Assembly (NCBI GenBank): GCA_900553985.1
Contig: USFW01000002.1
Coordinates: 37,492 to 101,491, forward strand
Length of the DNA: 64,000 nucleotides
Direction: 5' to 3'
Source: an uncultured Clostridium sp.
GTDB lineage: Bacteria; Bacillota; Clostridia; TANB77; CAG-508
Shown here in pieces: positions 30,237-39,075 of the stretch. How positions within the stretch are numbered: position 1 is the first letter of the stretch; every line of letters starts with the position of its first letter. A program made the translations under genes and the position numbers. The notes beneath the pieces are model-generated. The model was given only the letters and a program-made list of their open reading frames with translations, did not search any database and was not told where the DNA came from.

Positions 30237-30842
30237 TTAATGCATTGAAACTTCAACTATATTAAATTTTGCATTTTTCATCTTTTCTAAAATTTCACTT
30301 TGAACATATTCAAAAACTTTAAACTCTTGACTTTGTCCTGCTGTTAAGTTATTAGCATAAATATAATCTGTTGTTATTCTTGTACCATCTTGGCTTACTG
30401 CTTCTATTTGTATGCTGAAAGATTTTGTTTCAGTAGTTTTATTTGTAACTTTTACTGGTAGTTTTGTTTCATTTATGCCATATTGTTTTTTTGTTACTTC
30501 AAAATTACCTAAAACAACATCTACACTTGTTCCTAAAACTTGTTCAGTATTTTTCCCTGTAGCAGTATCTAAATCTTTGCTTATATCATCTAGTGAATCT
30601 GATAAAGTTTTTTGTGCATTTAATGTTATCATTATAGCTAACACTCCTAATACTATAGTTGCAATCATTTTTCCTTTTCCTGCTTTTTTTATGGATACAA
30701 TCCCAAAAATAACTGCTAATACTCCCATAATAAATGATAAATTGTTTATTATAGGAACAAATGAAGTACATACTCCTATTATTCCTAATACTAATCCAGC
30801 AGTGCATAAACCACTTTTTTCTGTTTGTTCATTATTTGCCAT
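30237..30842 (-). CDS. DUF4190/DUF4352-like membrane protein, probable moron
   Basis: 201 residues. Two or three membrane segments (AGLVLGIIGVCTSFVPII; FIMGVLAVIFGIVSI; MIATIVLGVLAIMITL) match DUF4190; the outer C-terminal domain (TKLPVKVTNKTTETKSFSI, SQEFKVFEY) is immunoglobulin-like as in DUF4352. This is not a virion gene yet sits in the tail operon with its own extended -10 promoter and terminator. A lysogen-expressed surface protein is likely, perhaps affecting host envelope or phage exclusion. Confidence 0.75.
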   Translation of the reverse strand: MANNEQTEKSGLCTAGLVLGIIGVCTSFVPIINNLSFIMGVLAVIFGIVSIKKAGKGKMIATIVLGVLAIMITLNAQKTLSDSLDDISKDLDTATGKNTEQVLGTSVDVVLGNFEVTKKQYGINETKLPVKVTNKTTETKSFSIQIEAVSQDGTRITTDYIYANNLTAGQSQEFKVFEYVQSEILEKMKNAKFNIVEVSMH

Positions 30843-30876
30843 CTTTTTTATTCCTCCTTTTATTTTATTTAAAAGA

Positions 30877-30922
30877 AGTATAGCACTCTAAATCTTAAAA
30901 GTATGTCGAACTTTGTCGAAAC
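30877..30922 (-). promoter_or_regulatory. Moron promoter with TTCGACA repeats
   Basis: An extended -10, TGCTATACT (30877-30885 read on the minus strand), with two TTCGACA copies of 10-base period about 20 bases upstream (30902-30922). The same repeat type occurs near the promoters at 16.6 and 17.2 kb. Confidence 0.55.
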
Positions 30923-30924
30923 TT

Positions 30925-31670
30925 CTATTTTTTTGAAAATATTTTATCAAACATTTTTCTTAATGGCACAATTTTTGCATTTTTATTCAAACTATCTGCT
31001 TGGATTAATTTGTCTGTTGTAGCATCATTTAATATTATTTTTTGTTTAAAGTCTTCTTGCATTTTTATTATATTAATTTCACAATATAAATATATTTCTT
31101 TATATCTTCCATTCCAAAATTCATTTGGTGTTAAATTAAAGTAATATGCCAAAGGCTCTAAACAAAGAATAGTATCTCTTAGAGTTTTGGCATTTTGTAT
31201 CTTTTTTATTATATCTTCTAGCCCTTGTATCCTCTGAATACTTCCTCTTCTGCTATTTTGCTCATTGCTTTCTCCGCTGAACCCTTTATTAGTTCGTTCA
31301 TATTCACTCCTGATAAAGGATTTGATAATTTCTCTTGTAATTGTTTTTTGTCCATTTTTGTTTTGAAAAAACCCTCTTCGTTTATTGCACCTGCCAATTC
31401 TTCAAAAATTTCTTGATATGTTTTCTTTTGCTCTGCTTTATATTCGTCTATAAAATCATATACTTCTTCACTGCTTTTAAACGATTTTAATCCTACTTCA
31501 TCTTCTGCAAATACATAAATTATTTTTGATAATGCATCTATATCATTTTCGTTTACTGCTTTAAAATATAAATCTTCAAAATTTTTAGATTTTAAGATAT
31601 TTGATATATTTACTATTTTTCTAGTTGTAAATATTAATTCTATTTTTTTGTTTTTAGTTTCTAAAACCAT
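30925..31670 (-). CDS. Tail assembly chaperone GT fusion made by -1 frameshift
   Basis: Siphovirus tail chaperones are made as a short G form and a longer GT form. Here G (150 residues, ending at 31218) contains the slippery heptamer A AAG GGT at 31287-31281 in the right phase (codons ATA AAG GGT). Slipping -1 continues GFSGESNEQNSRRGS and runs to 30925, giving about 248 residues with LEPLAYYFNLTPNEFWNGRY, the usual T part. The position before the tape measure fits. This is the conventional frameshift of the window and is unrelated to CGG. Confidence 0.82.
31218..31670 (-). CDS. Tail assembly chaperone G (short form)
   Basis: 150 residues. LETKNKKIELIFTTRKIVNI, YVFAEDEVGLKSFKSSEEV and the charged helical end are typical of gpG-like chaperones in Firmicutes phages. 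The start follows GGAGGAATTAAA. It ends at TAG 31220-31218 when the ribosome does not slip. Confidence 0.82.
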   Translation of the reverse strand: MVLETKNKKIELIFTTRKIVNISNILKSKNFEDLYFKAVNENDIDALSKIIYVFAEDEVGLKSFKSSEEVYDFIDEYKAEQKKTYQEIFEELAGAINEEGFFKTKMDKKQLQEKLSNPLSGVNMNELIKGSAEKAMSKIAEEEVFRGYKG

Positions 31671-31763
31671 TTTAATTCCTCCATAATATTATTTAGAAGG
31701 GAACATTAATCTGCTCCCTTTAGTGTCTTTTTGACTCGTCTTGTTGCGACACTTTCAACAGGA

Positions 31764-32213
31764 CTATTCTGTGGGAAATCCCTCATTTTCTGATACTTCT
31801 GAATTTTTATATATAGTCAATTTGTCTTTTAAAAATTCTCCTACAGAGATTGTGTCCATTGTAAGTCTCATTTTTCCTTTTAGGTATCTTACTAATGGTT
31901 TCCCACTAGTAGGTGCAGTAGCTTGTGGTAATTCGAAAAACCAATAATAATCTTTGTTTTTATCTAATGCACTTAATTCTTTATGTTGTTTATGTGTATA
32001 TAATACTGGCAATTCGATTGAACCTGCTTTTCTAATACCTGGTTGTGCTAATTCATAATCCAAATCTAAAACTTGAACTGTTATTTGTTCTGGTGCTTCT
32101 TCTAATGGTGGTATCTCCTCTGTAAACATTACTTGTTTTTTGTCAGAACCTTGTTTGTCTGTTGCATAATATACTTTTGTTAAAGTTGATACATTTGGTG
32201 TTTCTTGTTCCAT
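31764..32213 (-). CDS. Major tail tube protein
   Basis: 149 residues, beta-rich (VSTLTKVYYATDKQGSDKKQ; QITVQVLDLDYELAQPGIRK), of normal size for a siphovirus tail tube subunit. It lies between connector genes and the tail chaperones, the standard place. TTGCGACAC at 31744-31752 and a small hairpin follow the gene. Confidence 0.8.
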   Translation of the reverse strand: MEQETPNVSTLTKVYYATDKQGSDKKQVMFTEEIPPLEEAPEQITVQVLDLDYELAQPGIRKAGSIELPVLYTHKQHKELSALDKNKDYYWFFELPQATAPTSGKPLVRYLKGKMRLTMDTISVGEFLKDKLTIYKNSEVSENEGFPTE

Positions 32214-32224
32214 TCTAATTCCTC

Positions 32225-32611
32225 CTATCTTATAACCTCAAAAGAGTTCGTTAGACCATTCCAACGAACTTCATATGTTGTTATTATTCTATATTTTTGT
32301 ATTATTCTATCAAATGTTATTGGACTTGTAGAAGTCCTAATTAAATTATATTCTCTTAATTTCTCATCAGTTTTAGTTGCCATTTCCATAGTTGCCCTTT
32401 GTGTCTTATTCCAACAAGAAATTGTAATTTGAAATTGTTTTGCTATCGGTATTGCATTTCTAGTTTTTAATATTCTCTCTAGCGGTGTATTAATAGTCCT
32501 ACACGGAAATTTGCTTTCAGTTGTAGGATTTTCTAAGCTAGTTTCCTCTTCTAGTTCTTCTAATTTATCAGAAATTAAATCAGAAAATTGTTTTGTTGTT
32601 AATTCTATCAT
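32225..32611 (-). CDS. Tail completion / terminator protein
   Basis: 128 residues. MIELTTKQFSDLISDKLEEL then a beta domain (FQITISCWNKTQRATMEMA). Position just before the tail tube gene suits a tail terminator (Tail_completion) protein. The start at 32611 follows GGGAGGTGTGCAA. Confidence 0.7.
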   Translation of the reverse strand: MIELTTKQFSDLISDKLEELEEETSLENPTTESKFPCRTINTPLERILKTRNAIPIAKQFQITISCWNKTQRATMEMATKTDEKLREYNLIRTSTSPITFDRIIQKYRIITTYEVRWNGLTNSFEVIR

Positions 32612-33132
32612 TTGCACACCTCCCTCAGCATTGTATATATTCCATCTTGAACAGTATCTAAAGTATCTCCTCGCATTTCAAATTCTGCTTTTTGTAAAAA
32701 TGGATTAGCTTCTACTCCATGTGCTAAATAAAAGTCTTGTCCTTGTATATTTATAATAGGATAATGTAATGCTCTATCTACTTTATTAACTGGTATATAC
32801 CATTCTTCATAGCCACTTTCAATAAAATGTTTAGATGTACCAATATGAGGTAATTCAGCATATCTTCCAGTCCCAAAATGTTCAAACCAACTATATGGAA
32901 ATTTTTCTTGGTCGGTATATATTCGTCCTTTTATTTCCTTAGTATCTGCTTTTATCATTTCTATTAATATTCCATCTGTTTTATTTCCTCTTCTTAGTCT
33001 TATAGCATAATTAGTTATATTTTTTAATGCTTCTTCTAATTTGTTCTTTGATATATTGGGTAATTGTTGACATATATTATTTATCTTTTTATCTAAATTA
33101 TCTATGCCTTCTATTTTTAAATCAATTTTCAT
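32608..33132 (-). CDS. HK97 gp10-like head-tail connector
   Basis: 174 residues. The pattern LKIEGIDNLDKKINNICQQL ... ITNYAIRLRRGNKTDG ... YSWFEHFGTGRYAE and the end NPFLQKAEFEMRG is that of HK97 gp10 family tail-completion proteins. It overlaps both neighbours by a few bases. Confidence 0.85.
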   Translation of the reverse strand: MKIDLKIEGIDNLDKKINNICQQLPNISKNKLEEALKNITNYAIRLRRGNKTDGILIEMIKADTKEIKGRIYTDQEKFPYSWFEHFGTGRYAELPHIGTSKHFIESGYEEWYIPVNKVDRALHYPIINIQGQDFYLAHGVEANPFLQKAEFEMRGDTLDTVQDGIYTMLREVCK

Positions 33133-33454
33133 TGTTTTTCTCCAATTTATATAAAGTAGTTCTTCCTATTTGGGGACAATCTGTTACTATATAATCTGGT
33201 ATAAAATCTTTAAGCTTTAATATATCTGTTAATGATATTCCATTTCCTTTTCTTATATCATATCCCATATCAGTTCTTGCATTTTCTATACTGTAATCTA
33301 CTTCTCCTGTAGGTTTCCTATCTAATTCATTTACATCTTGCTGTAAATTTAAATATGCTATTCCTTTATATTTCCATTTTTTTGTTTTTTCACTATGATT
33401 TTTTACTTCTTCATATTCTGAAATATATACTTTAGTTAAATCTTTCAATAACAT
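33122..33454 (-). CDS. Head closure / connector protein
   Basis: 110 residues, a small beta protein (KKWKYKGIAYLNLQQDVNEL; YDIRKGNGISLTD) in the place of head closure (gp16-like) proteins between the adaptor and gp10-like genes. Called by order and size. It shares bases with the gene on each side. Confidence 0.65.
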   Translation of the reverse strand: MLLKDLTKVYISEYEEVKNHSEKTKKWKYKGIAYLNLQQDVNELDRKPTGEVDYSIENARTDMGYDIRKGNGISLTDILKLKDFIPDYIVTDCPQIGRTTLYKLEKNNEN

Positions 33455-33759
33455 TATTTAATCCTCCTTAGTCCAGATTTAATAATATTATTTCTTAATG
33501 TATCTATAATATTTTCAAAAGAACTTGACATACTTCCTTCTGTACGAGAAGTTAGTCCTTCTGTTCCTCTAGCCAAATATTCAGATTTTACTGCTCTTTT
33601 TATATATGGAAATAACTTTTCTTCTTTTTGCTTATTAGAAATATCAGAGGCAATAGAAGTAACTTCTACTAATATCTCTTCTAAAGCCTCTTTATCCTCT
33701 TCTCTGTAATTAGCTCCTAAGTCAACTATAATTTTGTCTATGTTTTCAGTATCTGCCAT
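33454..33759 (-). CDS. Head-tail adaptor protein
   Basis: 101 residues, helical (YREEDKEALEEILVEVTSIA; LFPYIKRAVKSEYLARGTEG), like gp6/gp15-type adaptors that follow the capsid gene. An AGGAGGCAATAAA site precedes it, 22 bases from the capsid stop. Confidence 0.75.
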   Translation of the reverse strand: MADTENIDKIIVDLGANYREEDKEALEEILVEVTSIASDISNKQKEEKLFPYIKRAVKSEYLARGTEGLTSRTEGSMSSSFENIIDTLRNNIIKSGLRRIK

Positions 33760-33781
33760 TTTATTGCCTCCTATCTTTGTT

Positions 33782-34912
33782 TTAAGCCTTTGATGTTACT
33801 GTTGCTTGTCCACCTTTTTTAGCTTTATTTTCAGGATCCACTTCTACAACTAATATTTTTTGTCCTGTTGTTGCAGTTATTTCATCTGTACCATTCCAGT
33901 TTGTATATCCACTTGTGCAAACTTGGTCGTATGTAGGCATAGTTGGATTAGATGCCACTTTGTATTTGTAACTATTTCTTTCTCCTTTTTGTGGAGTAAC
34001 AGTAATTTTTGTATTTCCTTGTGATTGTCCTGCCTCAGATTTTACTGTTAAACTTTCTAGTTTGTTTTCAGAATTATCTTCAACATAAAAAATAGTATCT
34101 TCCATTAATGCTTTAGTTCCCTTGAATAAAAAGTCTTCTAATGCAACTGCATCGTCAAAAGGAACTTTCTCAGCAGAATATTCAGATACATAGTAAGGTT
34201 GTGCTATTGCTCCATCCATCATAACTACACATCTAACTCCTTTAGGCATTCTATTTGATTCATATACTCTTACAGAATCATACATACCTATTGCTTGTTC
34301 TTTAGGGTCTGTTCCATTTGGTAGTTCGTCTAAGATTTTTTTCATTCCTTTTCTATATTTACTGTCTACAACTATTACTAATAAATCTGATTCTATTCCA
34401 TCAATAAAATCATTTTGCAATGTTCTAGCTCTTTCTAATAAATCATCTATTGTGTCTTGCACATTAGCTTTAGCTTCTACTTTAGTTCCTTCTAATACTT
34501 TTGCAAAAAACTCTCTGTCTAAATATCTAATTATAGCAGATTGATGATTTGATTTTCTTCTTTCTGCCATTCCATCAATACCATACAATTTGACATCTTT
34601 ACCTTGTAATTCTTCAACAATTTCTTTATCAGTATCTATATATACTTTTACTGGTTTTGAATTTACTGGGTCTCCTTTTCCTTGTTTTCTTGCTGTTCCT
34701 TTGTCTTTTAACTCTGCATTTGCAAATCTTTTATATTCAATTACTCCTCCTTCTGGAGTTCCTGAACCATTCTTTGCTTTGATTTGCTCTGATATTGCTC
34801 TTGCAGACACATTCTCTAATACTCCACTTAAAACTTGTTTTAAATTGTCCTTTGTTTCACCATCTTGTAACATTATATTTAATGCTTCTTGTGTAATTTG
34901 TTCACTTTTCAT
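33782..34912 (-). CDS. Major capsid protein with C-terminal Ig-like extension
   Basis: 376 residues. The body (VSARAISEQIKAKNGSGTPE; MAERRKSNHQSAIIRYLDRE; DSVRVYESNRMPKGVRCVVM) is a Firmicutes siphovirus capsid with an HK97-like fold. The last 90 residues (ESLTVKSEAGQSQGNTKITV to KILVVEVDPENKAKK) form a beta-sandwich decoration domain of Ig or Big type. It follows the scaffold by 20 bases with a strong GGAGG site. Confidence 0.88.
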   Translation of the reverse strand: MKSEQITQEALNIMLQDGETKDNLKQVLSGVLENVSARAISEQIKAKNGSGTPEGGVIEYKRFANAELKDKGTARKQGKGDPVNSKPVKVYIDTDKEIVEELQGKDVKLYGIDGMAERRKSNHQSAIIRYLDREFFAKVLEGTKVEAKANVQDTIDDLLERARTLQNDFIDGIESDLLVIVVDSKYRKGMKKILDELPNGTDPKEQAIGMYDSVRVYESNRMPKGVRCVVMMDGAIAQPYYVSEYSAEKVPFDDAVALEDFLFKGTKALMEDTIFYVEDNSENKLESLTVKSEAGQSQGNTKITVTPQKGERNSYKYKVASNPTMPTYDQVCTSGYTNWNGTDEITATTGQKILVVEVDPENKAKKGGQATVTSKA

Positions 34913-34932
34913 ATTTTTTTCCTCCTTTTAAA

Positions 34933-35496
34933 TTAATAACTTGCTCTAGATATATCTTTTTCTTTTATTTTTTCAATACCTGTTTTGGCAATAGGCGTAT
35001 CTTCCTTTAATCTGTTGTTTACTGCTTTTTCTACTGCTTTATTGAATGCATTAGATATTTCATCTATTTTTGCATTTAATTCATCAGCTTTAGCCGTACT
35101 AAAATCAAAGAAATTTAATAAAGATACATCTAAACCTTTTTCACTTGCAATCCCTAATGCTTGTTCTTTTAATTCATAAGCATTTAATCTGGCTAATGCT
35201 TCAAGTTTTTCTTTTTCAGATTTTTGAGCTTGATATTCTAGCTTTTGCTCTTTGTTCATTTTAGCAAGTTTTTCAGCTTCTGTTTTTTCATTGTTCATAG
35301 TTTCTTTCCAATTACTTATAGCTGTTTCTACTGCCTCTCTAATTTTTTTATCGTGAGCTGATTGATATTCTTTATGTGTATTAAGTAATTCGTCGAAACT
35401 CAAAACCTTGCTATCTTCTTGCTTATTATTTTCTGTTTGTGTCCCAGTAGTTGGATTTTCTCCCCCAACAGTTACATCTTTTTTTTCATCTTCCAT
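34933..35496 (-). CDS. Capsid scaffold protein
   Basis: 187 residues, almost entirely charged helix with a central coiled coil (EAEKLAKMNKEQKLEYQAQK), typical of DUF4355-type scaffolds (LLNFFDFSTAKADELNAKID near the end). It sits directly before the capsid gene. A GGAGGAAAAG site precedes it. Confidence 0.88.
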   Translation of the reverse strand: MEDEKKDVTVGGENPTTGTQTENNKQEDSKVLSFDELLNTHKEYQSAHDKKIREAVETAISNWKETMNNEKTEAEKLAKMNKEQKLEYQAQKSEKEKLEALARLNAYELKEQALGIASEKGLDVSLLNFFDFSTAKADELNAKIDEISNAFNKAVEKAVNNRLKEDTPIAKTGIEKIKEKDISRASY

Positions 35497-35597
35497 GACT
35501 TTTCCTCCTTGTCCCGATTGTTCTATTTCTAGCCCAATAGTTACATTTTTATTTTGTTTATTTTATTAAGCCTAACTACAAGAAAAACGGCATTAAA

Positions 35598-35621
35598 AAA
35601 AGACACATATTTGTGTCTTAA
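35598..35621 (-). terminator. Terminator between minor head and scaffold genes
   Basis: On the minus strand AAGACACA pairs with TGTGTCTT, followed by TTTTTTTAATG. It may lower expression of upstream genes relative to capsid genes, or a promoter may restart here. Confidence 0.7.
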
Positions 35622-35649
35622 TTTATAATTATAAAATTTTAATAACTAG

Positions 35650-35817
35650 TTAAAATATTGTTTTCTTTAGCTTATTCTTCTTTATACTGCCTTGTTCTTC
35701 CTTTAGTAATTGTTCATATTCTTTTCTTATATCTACTGGTGTATTTTCTTTTAAAATAGTTAAATTGCCTTCTTCGTCCTCTTCTAACCACTTTAACCAT
35801 CTAGGATTAAATACCAT
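35650..35817 (-). CDS. Small head-region protein (55 residues)
   Basis: MVFNPRWLKWLEEDEEGNLT then a charged helix rich in Lys/Glu. Its ATG directly follows the stop codon of the minor head gene. Not recognised; many phages have a small gene here. Confidence 0.6.
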   Translation of the reverse strand: MVFNPRWLKWLEEDEEGNLTILKENTPVDIRKEYEQLLKEEQGSIKKNKLKKTIF

Positions 35818-37470
35818 TTATATCATCCCCTTCATAACCTTTATTATTTCTTTACTTAATATTGTTGCTTTGTTTCCATTAGCATAATAATCAGCAAAAG
35901 CTTCTCCTATTGTTTCACTATATTTTCTTCTTGCATAAGTTGATATATTATTTCTTAAAGTTCTCTTTGCTAATTTATCACTTATTCCTAAATTAGTAAA
36001 CGATTCTTCTATAATTTCTTTTGCTGTTATATCATTATTCCAATCATTTGCAATTTGTTTTGGTGTACTATATTTATTTTTTATTATCTCATACGTAACA
36101 CAATGTCCTAACTCATGTATTCCCATATCTTTATATGTTGTTCCTTTTGGATGAAATCCTGCTTTTAAGTCTTTATTGTATTCTTTTATTGCTATTTTTT
36201 TATCATTAAATTTATTTCTATTTATCTGCATTATATATTTGTCATCTTCCAAATCTGGCGTTATATTTAATCCTCCATATGGATGTTTTATTGATTGTAT
36301 TTCTTTTATTTGTCCTTTTACCTGTGGAAAATCATCATATACCTTCTCCATATTAGCAAGAATATTTCTAAATACTTTTTTATCTATTCCTTTCATTCTT
36401 ACTTTGTCTATACTGTATTCCTTTTCTATTTGTTTTTCTGTTTTATTGCTAAATATATTATACTTTGCATTTAATATAGCATCTTTGTTTTTACTTTCAG
36501 GCTTTAAATACATCATAGTTGAGTGACACCAATGAAAATGGTGTGTAATTGGAGGTAAATTAATACCTAATACTAGACCTTTAACTTTTATTCTTTCTAT
36601 CTTTAAATCTTTAGCATTTTCTCCATACCATCTATCGAAATTATTCCAGTCATCTACTTTAAACTTATATAAATGCATATTAGAACACATAAGTGTTACA
36701 TTTTCACATAAGTCAGAAATAAATAAGCACTCTGCATTTTTATCTACATATTTTATTCCTTCTATTTTTGCTAAGTTATTTAAACCTATTAGAGTTAAAT
36801 CTATATCTCCACTTACTGCTTTTCCATCTTTTATATTAAGTCTAGAATTACTTTGTCGCTTAATTAAATTTTGATACACATCATTTGTCATATTAGGTTG
36901 TTTTTGTTGCTGTAAATCAATTGTCATTTGTCTGTATATCTGGTCTGCATTATATTTTATAATTGTTTCTATATATTGTTTAAAAACATAACCTTTTGCG
37001 TTTGGCTGGTCTAATAAATCTAAAAAGAAAGCCCATTTTAAAGTATTTAGTGACTTTCTTTGTTTCTTAGGCAATGTATCATTTACTTCTTGTTGTCCCT
37101 CTTGATAATAATAATTCACATCATCATACATTATATTTAATTCTTGTTCTTTTATATTTGCTTGTTCTTCTATATATGCACTATATATAAGTAATTCTAA
37201 TATTTCACTATTCTTTACTCTCGTTCTATTGTAAATATTTTTAGCTAATATACCAAAGTATCCTGTTAATATTCCTCTGTCCTTCCATTCTTCTATGTAT
37301 GTGTTCACTCTATTTTTAGTTTTATTATCTGTTACATTATATAAAGTATCAAAACTAAATTTAAAAATATCTATTATTTCTTGTAATCTATTTTGTGTTT
37401 GTTTGCTTGTTTTTAAATATAATTGTTTAAGCTCTTTCATTTTTCCGTTATGGTATTGCCAGTTATCCAT
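35818..37470 (-). CDS. Minor head protein fused to a zincin-like HELGH domain
   Basis: 550 residues. The N-terminal half is a helical minor head protein of the SPP1 gp7 / Mu gpF type (WAFFLDLLDQPNAKGYVFKQ; HHFHWCHSTMMYL), which travels with the portal. The C-terminal part has GIHELGHCVTYEI, the HExxH zinc motif of zincin peptidases, with ETIGEAFADYY downstream as the likely third ligand region. A protease or toxin ejected with DNA is possible. The start at 37470 follows GAGGTGTTGCAA. Confidence 0.82.
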   Translation of the reverse strand: MDNWQYHNGKMKELKQLYLKTSKQTQNRLQEIIDIFKFSFDTLYNVTDNKTKNRVNTYIEEWKDRGILTGYFGILAKNIYNRTRVKNSEILELLIYSAYIEEQANIKEQELNIMYDDVNYYYQEGQQEVNDTLPKKQRKSLNTLKWAFFLDLLDQPNAKGYVFKQYIETIIKYNADQIYRQMTIDLQQQKQPNMTNDVYQNLIKRQSNSRLNIKDGKAVSGDIDLTLIGLNNLAKIEGIKYVDKNAECLFISDLCENVTLMCSNMHLYKFKVDDWNNFDRWYGENAKDLKIERIKVKGLVLGINLPPITHHFHWCHSTMMYLKPESKNKDAILNAKYNIFSNKTEKQIEKEYSIDKVRMKGIDKKVFRNILANMEKVYDDFPQVKGQIKEIQSIKHPYGGLNITPDLEDDKYIMQINRNKFNDKKIAIKEYNKDLKAGFHPKGTTYKDMGIHELGHCVTYEIIKNKYSTPKQIANDWNNDITAKEIIEESFTNLGISDKLAKRTLRNNISTYARRKYSETIGEAFADYYANGNKATILSKEIIKVMKGMI

Positions 37471-37480
37471 TTGCAACACC

Positions 37481-39064
37481 TCACTTCTTTATAATGTCCG
37501 TCTGTTCTTTTTGATTATAATTAAAATCTTCGTTCATTTTTGTTTTATTTTTCTTAAATGGTGAATCTATCGGTTTTTGCTCCATATTTTGTATGTTTTC
37601 TAAATTTTTTTTCATATTAACCTCGTTTTGATTGTCCACTTCTGTAAGTTCAGCTTCACTATCTAAGTCATATGGTAAATGGTCTATTACTGTTTTGTCT
37701 GATAACAATCCTCTTAGCTTAAGCCAAGCGTTAACAACACTTTCTGTATCTGTTGGTAAATTTCTTGTAAGTATTACCTCTATATCCCTAAAATCATATT
37801 GTTTGCTTTTCTTTATATTTATTCTATCTGTAATCATTCTCCACATTCTTAGCAATTCTGCCTTAAATAGGTGGTCTGCTTGTTGCAATACTTGTTCTAA
37901 CGGAAAAAACTTTTTCTCTAATGCACTTGAATTATCTGCATTTGTAAATCCTTGGTCTGTGACATTTGGTACACCACTTATCATTAGTGCCATATCTAAA
38001 CAAGTTTTCTTGTGATTTTCAGAGGCTGTATCGTTTATATCTTTTATTACCCAGCCAATATCCCCAGACTTATCTGGTGTATAAAATACTTTTGCACCCA
38101 AAATAACTTCATCCTCTTTTTGCCTTTTAGGATTAGGAATCATTATTGGTTCTCCTGTGTTATCCAACTTTATTTCTCCCTCTTCGTCCACTGCTTCAAT
38201 AAGACTATTATTTTGTGGTTCATATCCTGTTATTTTTAGTTTCGCATTATCATTATATTGAAATATGTTTGCATTATTTTTTATTATTTGTTCGTGTTTT
38301 TTTATTAATGTTATTACATTTTCAAAAAATGCAAGTCCATCAGGATTTTCTACTGCAAAACAAGGTAAATCGTTCCAATATATTTCTTTCTTGCTATTTT
38401 CGACTTCTTTAAATTCATATTCAGCATTCTGTTTTATTTCTTTTTTATCTTTTCCATCAACATATTGTTTTTTATAATTTTCTGTTATTATTTCTAAATG
38501 TGTTTCTATTCCTCCTGATTCAGTATTTTCAAACCAAGCTCTTAATAATCCAATTTTCTTTGCTGGTACTTCATAATTCCAAATAGCTATTGTATTTAAA
38601 CTAGAAGTATGTGCATATACTTGTTCATTGTCGTTGTTTTCGTATACTAAACCATAACAAGCACCAGTATTTACATAATCTTTCACACAATCATAGAAAA
38701 AACTACCATTGTCATTATATTTTGTAATATAATCAATGATAGTTTGAAATTCATCTGGATTGTTTTTTTCTCCAAATATTTTATTAAATATCTTTTTTAA
38801 TATGTTTTTTTGTGTTTCATTAACTTTTTTCACTTTGTATTGAGGTTCTTTTCCACCAAAATATCCACTTGCTATTATACTTATATAATATTCTAATGCC
38901 ACAACAACATCATTTGTGTCATTCTTCCTAGTAAATCTATCATATAAATATTTTCTATGCATAAATATTGGTAATACTTTCCCCCATAATATATCTATGT
39001 TCTTATCTAGCTCTTCTTCTTTTAAAAATTCTTTCTGATATTGTATTCTTTCTACTATACCCAT
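37481..39064 (-). CDS. Portal protein (SPP1-type)
   Basis: 527 residues. RKYLYDRFTRKNDTNDV, YYISIIASGYFGGKEPQYKV, KAELLRMWRMITDRINIKKS and the acidic tail are typical of SPP1-like portals, the dodecameric DNA channel of the head. The ATG at 39064 follows GAGGAGAAAAAAG; the frame is open a little further. It is 11 bases after the large terminase. Confidence 0.92.
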   Translation of the reverse strand: MGIVERIQYQKEFLKEEELDKNIDILWGKVLPIFMHRKYLYDRFTRKNDTNDVVVALEYYISIIASGYFGGKEPQYKVKKVNETQKNILKKIFNKIFGEKNNPDEFQTIIDYITKYNDNGSFFYDCVKDYVNTGACYGLVYENNDNEQVYAHTSSLNTIAIWNYEVPAKKIGLLRAWFENTESGGIETHLEIITENYKKQYVDGKDKKEIKQNAEYEFKEVENSKKEIYWNDLPCFAVENPDGLAFFENVITLIKKHEQIIKNNANIFQYNDNAKLKITGYEPQNNSLIEAVDEEGEIKLDNTGEPIMIPNPKRQKEDEVILGAKVFYTPDKSGDIGWVIKDINDTASENHKKTCLDMALMISGVPNVTDQGFTNADNSSALEKKFFPLEQVLQQADHLFKAELLRMWRMITDRINIKKSKQYDFRDIEVILTRNLPTDTESVVNAWLKLRGLLSDKTVIDHLPYDLDSEAELTEVDNQNEVNMKKNLENIQNMEQKPIDSPFKKNKTKMNEDFNYNQKEQTDIIKK

Positions 39065-39075
39065 CTTTTTTCTCC

